Of a stretch of DNA of 64,000 nt, positions 35,867 to 51,239 are shown one piece after another. The stretch comes from Diphasiastrum complanatum. Lineage: Eukaryota > Streptophyta > Lycopodiopsida > Lycopodiales > Lycopodiaceae. How positions within the stretch are numbered: the first letter of the stretch is position 1; every line of letters starts with the position of its first letter. The stretch covers positions 1 to 64,000 of the forward strand of contig MU832186.1 in NCBI GenBank assembly GCA_029204225.1, written 5' to 3'. A program made the position numbers and the translations under genes. The notes under the pieces are model-generated. The model was given only the letters and a program-made list of their open reading frames with translations, ran no database searches and was not told the DNA's origin.

Positions 35867-36044
35867 AACATGGCCAAGACCAAGGTTACAGTGTTCAACA
35901 CTTCCAGATCTTTTCATGATATGCTAGGAGCTACTATGGGATGGCCATTCACTTGAGGTAGTTGACTCTTACACATATTGGGGATTGTATTCACTGGCCC
36001 CACTATTAGTATGAGACAAGTAGCTGTTTCCTGACGGGCCATGG

Positions 36045-38858
36045 TTGCATTCAAACGCGTTTGATTGCTGATTCAAACGCGTTTCAAATGTGACATTTCC
36101 AAGTCAAATTTTTTTGGGGCCCTAGCCCTCCAAATGGGGTCCTAGGGCCCATCTACCTAAAAGACGACCTACCACGAGGCTGGGACAGCTCAGCCAGCCC
36201 TCATAACTCCTTCACTAACTGCTGCTCCATCGTGGACAAGAAGTGCGCCCTCCTCCACTTCTTGGCATTGTTAGAATCTTGCTGTCCTCTCCATAGTTTA
36301 CCAGGATTTCTTGTAGGCAGGGGTTTTGGACCATGCTAGAGTGATTAAGAGCATCAGATTAGAGTTTTGAAGCTTGGTTGACGAGATACAAGCAACAGGT
36401 GCAAAAAAAACTAGTTTTGAGGCCACTTCAAAGAATCAGTCAGTTGTCTTTGGTCATTGATCAGATTCAACTGAGATTTGGAGGCAGTCTTCTAGACAGT
36501 AGGGCGCCCCATCCTAGCCATTCACATCACCATCTGCTTGGCCAGATTTATTGTGAAGAGCAGTTGCAGGTTTTGGGCTTTTTGCACAATTTTCGGATCT
36601 GAACCTCACAATTTTGTCAATTTTCAGAATGCCTAAGCCAAATTCTAATGTGTGGGAGCATGTTCTTTGGGGAAGCTGGTAAGCAAGGGAAGGGTGGTGG
36701 AGGCATGAAACTGATGAAATGCCGTTATTGTGAACATCATTATCAAGGGGGCCCTCAACAAATTGTGTCACATTTGCTTGGGACAGCGGGATGTGGAGTG
36801 GATAAATGTGAAAAAGCACCTGTCAACGTGGTGCAAGCATTGAGATTGCAATATCCAGATGTCAGTAGCAATGAGGACCAAGTTCATGAGATGGAGAACA
36901 GTCAATCCGTGGATGCTTCTACAGGTCCTACACGTAAGAGAGGTCGAGCTGCAAATAGTGGTGATTTGACAGCTGCATGGGCCTTAGAAAAGAGAAACAA
37001 ATTTTGGATTGCTTGTAGGAAATTTTTTTATGCAAATGCAATTCCTTTCAATGTAGTCAAGAGCAGATATTTTCAAGATATGTTGAGAACTATAGGAGAG
37101 GTTGGTGGTTCGGTGAAAGCCCCTTCTTATGAGGCTATTAGAGTGAAAGAGCTGTGAGAGGAGACAAAATTGCTTACGAGAGAGCTGCAAATGGTAAAGG
37201 ATAAGTGGGTAAAACATGGGTGCACGATTGTATGTGATGGTTGGTCTGTCACACGTAGACGACCTATCATTAACTTTGTTGCTACTAGTATCTATGGTTC
37301 TATCTTTTTATGTAGTGTGGATGCTAGTGGTTTGGAAAAATCAGGCTTGTATATCTATGAACATTTAAAAGAAATCATTGGCAAGGTAGGAGAGCACAAT
37401 GTGGTACAAGTTGTAATGGATAATGCCAGCAATTGTTTGCGTGCTGATGAGATGCTAGAGGCCCGAGTATACGAAATTTTTTTTCACACATTGCACTTAC
37501 CATTGTTTGGATTTGTAGTTTGAGGACATTGGAGCACTAGATTGGGTAGCTCCTGTTTTGTAAAAGGCACAGAAAATAGTGACTTTCATCACATGTCATC
37601 AGAGGGTGCTAGGTATTTTTCGAAATGTGAGCAAACGTGAGCTTTTGAAGCCGACTCAAACACGCTTTGGCTACATCTACATTGTTCTTGCAAATCTCTT
37701 GGGGGTAAAAGTTGCCCTTAGGTGGTTGGTGGTCCATGAGGAGTGGCATAAATTGAAGTCCTCATCAACTGAGGTAGGGAGAGACATTGAGCATACAATA
37801 CTTGGCCCATTATTTTGGGAGGAGGCAGAGAACATTGTGAAGCTATGCAAGCCCATCCTTAAGTTGTTATGAATTGTTGATAGAGAGGGAGCCATCCACA
37901 GTGGTTGAATATGGGGCAAGAGTCCAATGTCGAGGTTGACAAGGGATGGAAAACAATTGTGGATAGATACTCGAGTGGAAATTCAGCATATGAAGAAACA
38001 TTGTTAATCAAATCGACATGTACAGGAATGGGCAAGGGACATTTCAGTGGCACACTTGGCATCTCAGAGGCAGACGGGTGTGCATTGGTGGGAGTCCTTT
38101 GGAGCCTCCACACCTGAGTTGCAAAGGTTGGCAATCAAGATACTTAGCCAGGGAAGTACGGCCTCTCCTTGTGAGAGAAATTGGAGTACCTTCTCCTTGA
38201 TTCATACCAAGAGGAGAAATAGGTAGCCATCCACCCTTGACATGTTGGTCTTTGTGCATTTCAATCTTCGTGTCCTTGATAAGATCAAGGAACGAGGGTT
38301 TGAGAAGATGGATCTAACTTTGCAACAAATCGACGAGAAGCAAGAGGAGGACCGATTGCTGGTGTTGGAGGTTGAGAGAGTCGACATAGAAGAAGGCTTG
38401 GGGAGATACAGGGTATTACCCAGGCTACTAGGGATATTGAGATGGGCATGGCTTCCACTTCCTCTCATGCTTCTTCATATGTTCTTGTTGACCTTGAGGA
38501 TCTTGATGAGGATGAGGAAGGTGTTGATTTATAGGATGATGTTGAGGATGCTGATGTTGTCATACCACTTGACGATGTTTGATATACTACATGTTTTATT
38601 ATGTTATCATACTTAGTTTGCTAGTTACCAGCCACTGGCGAGTGACCATTTTCCAGTAGAATGTAACCTTTATTTGTTAAACATGCTTATTCAACTACTT
38701 TTATGTTATGTTTAAGGTTCCAACACTTAAATTAGCATTAGTTGCTTAAAAACTTGAAAAAAAATCAGAAATAAATATAGGATTTTGTTTCAAACGTTTG
38801 AAACTTTCATTCAAACGTTTCAAACGCGTTTCAAACGTGGACATTTGTTTGAATGCAA
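36045..38858 (+). mobile_element. hAT DNA transposon, about 2.8 kb, decayed
   Basis: Inverted ends TTGCATTCAAAC (36045-36056) and GTTTGAATGCAA (38847-38858) are perfect 12-bp reverse complements. Both ends carry sub-terminal palindromes of the TTCAAACGCGTTTGAA kind (36051-36092 and 38790-38842), typical transposase-binding arrays. Between them lies a broken transposase gene with BED zinc finger, DUF659 and C-terminal dimerisation regions. No 8-bp target duplication could be confirmed: the 8 bases flanking the chosen ends differ, so ends may be off by a few bases or eroded. Confidence 0.8.
36629..38616 (+). pseudogene. hAT transposase (BED zinc finger, DUF659, hAT dimerisation), inactivated
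   Basis: Probable start ATG 36629 (MPKPNSNVWEHV). After a frame break near 36680, a BED-type zinc finger follows (CRYCEHHYQGG...HLLGTAGC, 36720-36800). The frame then runs to TGA 37155-37157 (an LREET-like motif reading L-stop-E-E-T, probably CGA to TGA). DUF659 follows: CTIVCDGWSVTRRRPIINFV and VVQVVMDNASNCLRADEML. After a second frame change near 37500 come ALDWVAPVL-stop (37561), VTFITCHQRVLGIFRNVSK and RDIEHTILGPLFWEEAE. Several stops occur between 37870 and 38010. The dimerisation domain is well kept (WWESFGASTPELQRLAIKIL, 38083-38145; ERNWSTFSLIHTK), with TAG at 38224-38226 where RNRL is usual, then an acidic tail. Not functional as it stands. Confidence 0.85.
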
Positions 38859-42039
<3,181 letters not shown>

Positions 42040-42560
42040 TTTTGATAATGAAGACTTTGTCAGGCTTTCACCATCGTCCACTTTTTTAATGGCATCTGCG
42101 CACACAATTTAGAAGGTTCTTTGGTCCTTGTAATGTTGCTTCATCAATTGCCTAATCCCCTTGGATAATCCTGACATAAACTAGGTCAAGACACTATGAT
42201 CAGGCACACTAGTGGGATCACAACTCCCTTACAATCGCTTGCTTTGTTCGATAGAATCGCACAAGGACTCATGTTTCTTATCCATGCGGATTTGTTCTAG
42301 CTGCAAAAAGGGATCGAAAAGAAAGCGGGTGGTCTTGAGCAATGAACTCAGCGTGTAGAGTTTCCTAATCATCACATTTGTTTTACTCAAGGTTGAAACA
42401 TGAATCCTTCACGGAATCAATAAGATATAAGTTGAAGTAACGCAACAATTTCTTTGGATTGCCATCACCATATGCTCTACACGCTTAGGTGTAGATTTGA
42501 AAAAATCAGGTTGGACCCCTCTTCCCATCAAACCTCGATAGTAGGTCAATCTTGGAAAAA
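42040..42560 (-). pseudogene. Retrotransposon gag relic (Ty3/gypsy-like)
   Basis: On the minus strand successive pieces read ACRAYGDGNPKKLLRYFNLY, LIDSVKDSCFNLE, ETLHAEFIAQD and then LMKQHYKDQRTF and FMSGLSKGIRQLM. This is the pattern of a plant gypsy capsid-type gag (AxxYG...L..F...L...A..W...L, followed by L.EY..R...L). Several stops interrupt it. It resembles the gag of the gypsy element at 54100-54530 in layout but not in detail. No reverse transcriptase was found next to it. Confidence 0.6.
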
Positions 42561-43113
42561 TTCCGAATCCACAAGGGACATAAGGCCTAGGGTTTGGTCC
42601 ATAGCTAGACTAGCCCAAGCATGAAAGAAGTTCAAAAAGTGCTAAGATTGAAAAACATGGTTAGTTGATCAATCTCGTCCACCTGGAGGTTTAATTTCAT
42701 CTAAACATCATTGAAATTGTTTTGAGTCTTATCCACTTCATTCTTGGAGATGAACCTTGCCAAAATTCCTTGATTTTCTCCAACACTAAATATTTAATAT
42801 TGATCTGTGAACCTTGCCGAATTTCAAAATGTTATACATTGTCATCCTGTGAAACAATACTTGGTTTTTAAGATCTCTGAACACATTACAAGTCAAGCAC
42901 TCGGAGATGTTAACTAGTTATTCTTGTGGCCATTGCCCAGAGTAGTTGAGTTTGATAAGGGTGATTGTGTGTGCAAGCCCAAGTCTTGACCACTATAGAA
43001 TATATATACCTCTGAGGCTCCAATTTTGGCAAGGCCTTACATGTGGATGTACAATGTATATTGTCCACAATGAATGCTAGTGCTATCAAATATCACAAAA
43101 AGATATTTTTGTT
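42561..43113. other. Non-coding stretch
   Basis: Lies upstream (in minus-strand sense) of the gag relic, so it may be element leader sequence. No LTR end or primer site recognised. Confidence 0.4.
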
Positions 43114-43205
43114 CTCTCTCTCTCTCTCTCTCTCTCTCAAAACTCACATTATCGCTATTTTTCATCCTAAAATTTTGAAAAAATCACGCTTCTCTCTCTC
43201 GCGCG

Positions 43206-43249
<44 letters not shown>

Positions 43250-43370
43250 GTCTCTTTATGTAAGTTTCGCTTCTAAAGGCACTTGTTTTACGTATTCTCT
43301 CACTTCCAGTGCTTTTCAAATGCCCTTCAAAGACATTGTAGGGCAGACATGGCCCAAGTTTTCTCCAGCA

Positions 43371-43414
<44 letters not shown>
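43114..43414. repeat. Three clustered (CT)n microsatellites
   Basis: CT tracts at 43114-43138, 43190-43246 (interrupted by GCGCGCGCTCG) and 43371-43414, within 300 bp. Confidence 0.95.
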
Positions 43415-43417
<3 letters not shown>

Positions 43418-43432
43418 CGACAAATTTACCCC

Positions 43433-43642
43433 GTAACATTATGAAATAGACTTTGAGATGAGTGACAAATTGCTACAAGAATTCTATCACAAGTTAATAC
43501 AGATTGACATCCATTCATTTGCTAATGTTCACAACGCAGAACAATGCTTTAATCCTGACTCAGAGGTCTATAACTCACGCGGAACTGAAACTCAGAAAAC
43601 ATACCAAAAGAAATCAGGATTTGAACTTTTTGATTTATGTTT
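43433..43642 (+). repeat. Dispersed repeat, copy 2 (paired with 15679-15865)
   Basis: Starts GTAACATTATGAAATAGACT and ends TTTTGATTTATGTTT. It is 23 bp longer than the intron 5 copy owing to indels. The 131-codon open frame 43458-43853 overlaps it but is not kept in the other copy. Confidence 0.8.
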
Positions 43643-45549
43643 ACAAGAATTCGATTCTCTTTTGCCTGGCTGCAGTCGATTTCCTGCCAGTGGAGTTATT
43701 CCCAAAACGTTGTTGCTAGTTAGGAATTTTACGAGTCTTCTTCAAGTATGCAATATTTCTTTTCCCTGCATAGTTTTGATACCTAGAGGAGCTTCTCATC
43801 TGGAGTTCGTGGGCAGCTATATCCAGAAAGTACTAGCGAAAATTCCTGCATAGGCTCAGAAGAATGTGCCTACAAAAGAATGCTTTTGCTTGATCTTCAA
43901 CGCACAGTCATTCTTTGCAGAAATGTTTGATCACGCACAAACCAGTCTGAAACCAGTTGTTTACAAAAAGCAGAAACATTCATACAGTGACGATGAGCCA
44001 AGAATAATCGAGAAACCTGTTTAGGATCGAGCTTCCCTGAGCAGAATTTCGCCCATGCTCTAAAGAGCTGCAGCACAGAAACTGTTTCTGAAAAGACTAT
44101 AATATTGGAAGCCTGTATCAATTGATCTCATGCATCAATTGATCCCATGCATGCAAAGAAGCCATTCCAAGTGGCAAGAATGAATGACATTTAGTTGGAG
44201 CACAATCTGCTGCATACAAAGCAAGGCTTCTTGCCTTAAAAAAGAATGATTTGCTCCCTTTAATGTACTATGGATGGAGCGGGGCAAGGCCATTATGCCC
44301 GGTAAGGGTTTTCAGAATTCTTTGGGGCGAGCCCAGAGGGGCCGAGCCTAAATTTTTTTGAAAAGCCGAACCGGGCACCTTCCATTGCGTAATGGATACT
44401 TCGACTTTATTCACACACATCCTTTATGGAGCATAATCAGCACTTTGACTCTTTTGACCAGTCAAAAACTGCAATCTGACGCCTGACGCACAGGTTAGAA
44501 AGCACACCAATTTTTTTTGAAAAAAAAAGATGACTATTCTGCTTTTAAAACTGTTCAAAAAATGTGCTGAATAGTCACCAAGTGGCAAGTATCCATTACA
44601 TATTGAAAATAGTCTTTTTAAGTGACCTTTGCAGGTAGACGTAAATTTATGGCAAGGTCGTTATTACAAGTCATGATTGAACCAGGTATAAAATATATGT
44701 CCCAAGCATAGTTGATGATAATGAAGACTTCTTTTTACGAGTCTCACTTATCATCTTTATGAGTCGTAATATGTTTGAGAAATCTTTTTACGACCTTTTT
44801 ATGACCACAATGTTCATGCGACATTTTTTGTTTATGGACTTAATTAAATGGGTGAGATCACTCTCTTTCATACTATGCAAAAAAAACAAGGTGAGGTCAT
44901 CTTTGAAGTTCCTAATGTGAGGTTCAATGTTTTATGGGTAAACACAATCTCAACACATAATTTTATGATGAATGGCAACCTTTTCAAGATCTAATTGTGT
45001 TTAATAACATGAAGGAATCTTTTGAGCAAATCCTTTACGAGTAATTCTTGCAGTAGTATTTGATCATTCACAAACCAATTGTTTATAGAAAGCAAGAGTG
45101 TTCACATTATGATGATGAATGCAAACAAGGATAATGAAGAAAATTGTTTGGAATCAAACTTCCTTGGGAGGAATTTCACCTAAGCCTTTCCCACACCCAA
45201 CTCTTGGCTATGTCAAATGCGTTTTTGGTTGTTGAGTTAACCACAACTTGCTATGTCATTACTTGTCCATCTGGTTAAGATCAGGGCACAAGTGGAAAAG
45301 TCGTTGCATTAATTGGTAACTGGTAGCTTTGTATCCATAGCTACAAATGGTGGGCACCTTCACAATGCATGTGGGCAAGATTGCATTTCTAGATGCATGG
45401 CCTGGTTGTGTGCTATTTTAGTAGCATTAAAACTTACACATTCTTCAACATCAACAACAATAAGGTCTTCATCATCTATATTATGATTCCCAAGATAGGA
45501 AGAGTCATTTGTAGACTGCATTCTTGACCCTTATCATTCACTAATCTCT
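43643..45549. other. Intergenic stretch
   Basis: Contains a GC-richer patch (about 44270-44400: GGGGCAAGGCCATTATGCCC and later GAACCGGGCACC) that could be part of a small DNA element, but ends were not resolved. No gene seen. Confidence 0.45.
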
Positions 45550-46195
45550 AACGTATGCAATGTTGTGTACTAGACCAGATTTAGCATACACTGTTAGCAC
45601 GTTAAGTCAACTCATGTCTAATCCTAGGATTTCTCATTGGAAAGCACTAAAGGGAGTGATGAGATATATTAGGGAAGTTTGGATCAAATTTTATCTTACG
45701 ATGGAAATGTTATCGACCCACTCGTCCTGCAAGGCTACTCCGACTCAGATTGGGGAGGAACTGTCTCTACCAGAAAATCTACCTCCGGGTTATGTTTCTA
45801 TCTGGTCAGGGGGCCAATTTCATGGAACTCACAGAAGTAGAAATCAGTTGCGCTTTCTACGACAGAGGTAGAGTACATTGCAACATGTCAAGCTTTAAAA
45901 GAAGCTATATGGATCAGGTTATTACTTCACGACTTGCATCACACTCAATTCAATGCTACCACCATTTTGTGTGACAACTTGAGCTGTATTTCACTGTCAC
46001 TGAATCCCAGATTTCATGGCAAATCCAAGCACATAGAAATCCAGTACCATTTCATTCGGGAGAAATTTTCTCAGGGCAAGTGATCCTTCAATACTACTCC
46101 ACAACAAAAATGGTCGTAGACATCTTCACCAAAGCGCTTCCCAGGATCAAGCACCAGAAGTTCTTCAACATGCTTATCGCCAGCAAAAGGTAACC
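45550..46195 (+). pseudogene. Copia RNase H 3' end, decayed
   Basis: Begins with LCTRPDLAYTVSTLSQLMSN and RISHWKALKGVMRYI (end of reverse transcriptase and connection). Frame shifts follow. The RNase H tail is recognisable as CDNLSCISLSLNPRFHGKSK and HIEIQYHFIREKF near 45970-46065 and a TSSPKRFPG-like scrap at the end. Stops throughout. The LTR candidate starting at 46222 follows, as in an intact element. Everything 5' of the reverse transcriptase end is missing. Confidence 0.8.
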
Positions 46196-46221
46196 AATCC
46201 CATTATAATTTTGAGTTCAAA

Positions 46222-47220
46222 TGTTAGGTTTAATAACTTGAAGTCATTGAAGACTTGGCCATCTTCAAGAACTTCCGCAAACTTGCATTTAGAACAAGTC
46301 TGCAGAAATATATTACTTTCAAGACAGTCTGCAGAAATGAACTATGTTCGAGACAAGTTGGCAAAATGTTCGCGAAAGTTTCGTGACAGTCCAAAAGTTC
46401 AACTATTTTTCAACACACTCTACTTTTTTGCGAAATGTTCACGACAGTTCAAAAGTTCAAATAATTTTTTAGACACCTTCAACTTTGTTCGTGAAAAGTT
46501 TGCAAAAAGAGAGAAAATTTCCGAAGGTCATCCATTTTTCATGTTGAACTGTTTTAAAGACACCTTCACCTTTTTAAGGACACCTTCGTCTTTTTAAGGG
46601 CACCTTCGCCTTTTTCGCAAAATCCCGAAGAGAGAGAAAAATGTCGAAGGTCATCTACTTTGAACGAGGAACGTTCCCAGCCACTTCCCAAATTTGCCAA
46701 TTGAGAGAAAGTCGCTTCCCTTATAAAGCGAAGTGAGAGAATTTGCAACGGCCTCATCCACATCAACATTCCCTATGGGTTGACAGTGTACACTATGTAT
46801 AGTTGTCACAAAAGCCATATACTTCCATGCAACGGCTTACTTAATCAAGTGACAATCATTTATTGTAATTAATACACAGATGAAATCTATAAATAGATCA
46901 TCCAAGCACAGATTGTTGGTTGCTCTGTCCATGAGACATATTATTTGAGCCTCTCAATTACGTCGGTTGTAATTTCTATTTGTATTGTGCTTCAGTGTAA
47001 TGTAGCAACAACTTGTCTTTTATTTGTGTACAACATAGATGAATGCATGTTGTGATTGAATGCACTTTCGTTGTTGTTTGATCGCGCTTGTTTACTCACT
47101 CTGATCTAAACACGGACGTCAACGACTCCTCAGTTTCTGATCAGACGATGGCTATCTTTGACGCCTGAAGAACTCGCGATATTATATTGCTCTTCCATTC
47201 ATTTCAGATCTATACTTCAC
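46222..47220 (+). mobile_element. Copia 3' LTR candidate (right end uncertain)
   Basis: Begins TGTTAGGTTTAATAACTTG shortly after the RNase H relic. Contains a TATA box (TATAAATAG, about 46890), TTCGCGAA (46369-46376) and TTCGTGAA (46488-46495), and a 20-bp triplication (46559-46618). I could not find the matching terminal CTAACA, so the right boundary is a guess from the change in sequence character. Confidence 0.5.
46559..46618 (+). repeat. Three tandem 20-bp units in the LTR
   Basis: Unit GACACCTTCACCTTTTTAAG with small changes (CACC, CGTC, CGCC at the variable core), three in a row. Confidence 0.9.
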
Positions 47221-47608
47221 ATTGAATCTCATTTCAGTAGTACCACACACAAACTATCTCTAATCTCTTCGGTGGACTGTACTTTTGTTTTTGAAGTATG
47301 AAACAATTTTTAAGATCCTGTTGGGCAATTAGAACACTTAAAGCTGTGATTACATTTAGCATAAGTTGTCTATTAGACTGTTTTGCATTTAGTAGCTGAT
47401 TAGAATGGAAAAGATGTTTCACAATATTTCTGCTCTCTTATCCGTTCATGTTCTTCTATCTCCCTTGCCCCATCAAGCATAGGTATATAAATAGTTTTTT
47501 TTTTAATAATTTTATTGCTCCAGAAAAAGCATAGATATGAATTCGCTTATGTTAAACCTGAGGCTTTATTTGATGATGATCAACAAGAACCATGGACTTG
47601 CCAGATTT

Positions 47609-49420
47609 TCAATAATAACCATATGAGTCTGCTGGACATTCTTGATAATCTTGTTTATCGACAAATGGGTAGTGGACACCATCCACCAGAGGATCCCATG
47701 ATAAGGTTGGTTGATCTTGATCCCGATAGATCGGCGCTACTTCTCTGAGTGGTATTGTTGTGGTCTCTCTCAATTCGTAATGTGGATAGGACGTGCTTGC
47801 TTGTCTGCTTAGTCTATCTAGGTTATTTGTGGTGTGCTTTAATCTGAAGACTTTCTTCGGCAATCAATCTTACCAATTGAGGACAAGGCGTAGATATTGT
47901 AGGCGCTGGTACTTGTTGTACATTTGGCCTTTTTGGGCTTGAATTCCCTTGGATTTGGTCTTTTAAGAATGGATATACCCGAATTTGGCACTGTGTTGGT
48001 GATTTGTTGCTTTGTGGAACAATCAGACTTTGGTTGAATCTTGCTCATTGAAGGGCAATCATCAACGTGAGTCTCCCCCTTGGTATTGCACTTCTCACTT
48101 GAAGGATGTGTGATCACACTTTTTCTCGGATTTTGTGTTGAACTGCCTTCAAGTTGTCCTATTGACACAGGTTCCCTTTGTAATTCATCAACAAGAAATC
48201 TTTGCAATGATTGTGCCAAGAGACTTGGTAAAATCTGCTGGACTTCGTCGGTTGCCAATTTCTTGATTTCCTGAGCTACTACTAGCTTGATAGATTCTAT
48301 CAGCTCCGTCTTCTGTGATTTTGTTCTTGGTTTGGTCATGGGTGCATCTACGTACTTTGGAAATTTTTTTAAATTGACTTCTTCCTCACTTGCTTCATAC
48401 CCAGGTGTCACTAAGATTTTTTCCTTATTAAGTTTGGACATGGATTGGACAACATAGGTGCATGTCAATCTACATATGCCAAATGCCTCCTAGCTATTTG
48501 TGAGCTCCACACTGCACAATCCAAGCATGGATGGTTAACTCCGCATTATCCACACATAGGTTCAAATGTTGATGGATCACCTCGATGTGGACATTTGGCT
48601 CAGCGATGTCTTCCTTCATATCCAAAGCATTGTAGAATGTGCATTATACCATCTCCTCTGGGTTGATAAGCATACACATGTAATGGACGTCCCTTAGAAT
48701 CTTCCACAAAATAAACCGGTAGGCTATTATGATCTTCTTGTGAGTTTGGTGGCATGATGATATGACCAATACTTCCAATTGGCCACCTTTCATTGGAAAA
48801 ACTCATGATTCAGATAAATTGCTTTGACATCCATCCACTTGGTGAACTCTTGTCGGCTTGGTTTTATTTTTTACCTTCGAATTGCTAGATCTTGTTGTTG
48901 AAGTTGCCACTTTGTATTTTGTCTTTGTAAGAAGCACAAATTCTTGATTGGACATCTTGTACTTGGATGATCATCAAAGCAGTATGTACATTCGTCCTTC
49001 TCAAGAAACTTTTCTTGCGAGCTTGAGTTGGATGACAGTCGAAACTTGAAGTACTAGGTTTGTGGTCACCTGATCTGTTTGACTTTGTTGCACTTCCAGA
49101 TGATTTATAGCCTTCCTCCCTTGTCTGCTTGAACCTTCAAATTTCTGATTTCCCATCCGATATTTCTACGTTTGGACAAGAGTGATCTACTCTCTCTTTT
49201 AAGATAATATTCTCCATAATGACCGCATCTTGACAAATTTGTGGTAGTGAAGTATCGGATGTAAACTTCTTCATACCAGACGTGATCTTGCCGAGTAGTC
49301 CGATATAATAGTTCGTCATTATGGTCTCTGGGCTCAGCAGATCGTTATCTTTCACCAGATCGCACAGTCGTCTGGTCTACTGTTGAATTGTCTCATCAAG
49401 AAACATCTAAAATGAAAGTA
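47609..49420 (-). pseudogene. Retrotransposon gag relic with two zinc-finger-like motifs
   Basis: Minus strand, read from about 49420 leftwards. KDNDLLSPETIMTNYYIGLL and KKFTSDTSLPQICQDAVIME look like a capsid region. A zinc-knuckle-like CTYCFDDHPSTRC (about 48992-48950, CX2CX3HX4C) follows. Then MSFSNERWPIGSIGHIIMPP (48806 down), LQCFGYEGRHR-stop-AKCPHR and PMCG-stop-CGVNHP..DC (about 48640-48500), a second Cys/His array with two stops. The last open frame (48468-47839, 209 codons) is Lys/Glu/Ser-rich and may be the C-terminal gag region before the protease; a shorter frame continues to 47609. No protease or reverse transcriptase was recognised. Family is uncertain; a gypsy-like gag is my best reading. 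Confidence 0.5.
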
Positions 49421-50080
49421 ATATGACAAACTCGGTAGTCATGGCTACAATGCAATGTAGTCTAAGAGATTGTTTCAAGGGTTGCACAACTGTGGTGTCC
49501 CACTTTTCTTTTCTTTTTTTGAAAAGGGTAAATAAAATTGATCACTATGAAAAAAAAAACAGAAAGTGGGGTAACAGATGGATCCAAGACATGGATATAA
49601 CAGATGAACAAGATGAAGGTTATATAAAATGGAGATGGTTAAAAAGTGAACATGGATGGTAACCGTTGTGGAGGATGACTGGTAACGATGGTGTCGTGCG
49701 GGTGGTTGATGCTATAAAGAGATGAAGGGATTAGAGAGGAACATACACAACAAACGGATTTTACTAGACAACAATAGAATGAACGATGAGAGATATGGAT
49801 GGATGTTTCACAGATTCATATGGGGATGATCACAAAAAAATGGATGATGTAACGATGCAGATGATGGTAACAATGATGAGTGATAGATGACTATGATGGT
49901 GCCGGTGTGGGTGGGGTCTGGGGCATCCCCGGTGACGCCCCAATGCATGGGTCTGGGGGACTGCGCTGGCCCCCAACACTAGATGGTATGACTTGTATGT
50001 GATCGAGCGGGTGATTGGTGTGTCAAGTCATTAGTTGATGAGACAATTTTTTTGAATTTTTTTGATTTTTCAGTGGGCAA
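49421..50080. other. Low-complexity stretch rich in GATGGATG-like words
   Basis: The plus strand is rich in GATGG, GATGA and AACGATG words (about 49570-49890) without regular spacing. No gene seen. Confidence 0.5.
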
Positions 50081-50091
50081 GTAATAGGCGG

Positions 50092-50615
50092 CGGGCGAGT
50101 AATGGTGCGTGATTGTGAGTAATGAGTAATTGTGAGTAATGTTGAGTAATTGCGAGTAAATGAAAATGGCGAGGAATGAGGTCTAGAGGACGCTGGTCTG
50201 ATGGCGAGTAAAGCTGAATGTTTGAGCGCGAGAGAATGGAGTCGGTGAGTAAAGGCGAGTAAAGGTGCAAGTAATGGCGAGTAATCAGATCTTTACTTGC
50301 TTGTCTGTCAGATGGTAGATCAAGTACTGTACTTGTTACTGTACTGATGGTGAGTAAAGATATTGAGTGGTTTGAGAGAAATCTATGTTGGCAAGTAAAA
50401 GGAAAAAAGTGAGAAAAATAAAAATGGGATGGAAATTCAAATCGGCGAGTAAAGGAGAATAAAGACGAGTAAAAGTTGATTACTCGCCGATCTCTAGAAT
50501 GTTAGTTTTGAGATCCTTGAATGCTTTGTGTTGATGGCGAGTAAAGCCTTTAAGAAAAAATGGAAAAGACTATTTTGGCGAGCGAGTAAACGTGAGTAAA
50601 AGCTATTTACTCGTT
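50092..50615 (+). repeat. GCGAGTAA motif field
   Basis: By hand count, 16 direct GAGTAA hexamers (mostly GCGAGTAA or GTGAGTAA) and two inverted copies (TTACTCG at about 50480 and 50607) occur in about 525 bp, with further GCAAGTAA variants. Spacing is irregular, so it is not a simple tandem array. Confidence 0.85.
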
Positions 50616-50629
50616 GAGCTCACAGAATG

Positions 50630-51115
50630 GGCCTCTGGGCTCCTCTGTTCATTTTACAATGGCCTAAAAAAATAACACAAAAAAAAGTGGAAAAAACTCT
50701 GAGAACAAGTAAATAACCTATCAAAAAAGAGAAAAATAACAAAAAAATACAAATAGAAAATCTACTCCTAGGACTCTTTCGCACCGTCTCCCTGAAACGA
50801 CGGTGCCAAAAAAATGTTGGACCCTTTCCGTGCCTCCCTAATCGGTCGGATCTAGAGGGCAAAGAAGGGGTTTTGGACCAGGTGAGTAGTCGTGTAGCCA
50901 ATGAGGAGAGGGTAAATACAGTGATAGGAGTGGGAATCTAGGCTTGCTAAGGTTGTCAGTCTTAGCTTTGGATTTGATCGTGGAATAGTCTAGATTTGTG
51001 GTTGTTCATCTTTGATGTTTGTTCTCTTTTTGGTCTTTTCTTGGTTTCGTTTATTTGTTCTTATCTAGGCGTCTTTGGCTCTAGATCTTCTCCTCAAGAA
51101 GTTGATCTAATCATG
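50630..51115. other. Intergenic stretch
   Basis: A-rich then T-rich sequence with no recognised gene or element. Confidence 0.5.

Positions 51116-51239
<124 letters not shown>

Noticed and set aside
43458-43853. 131-codon open frame on the plus strand
   Set aside because: Half of it lies in a dispersed repeat whose other copy (15679-15865) does not keep the frame; no known motif.
47515-47748. 77-codon plus-strand frame
   Set aside because: It overlaps the minus-strand gag relic and has no recognised motif; probably a shadow frame.
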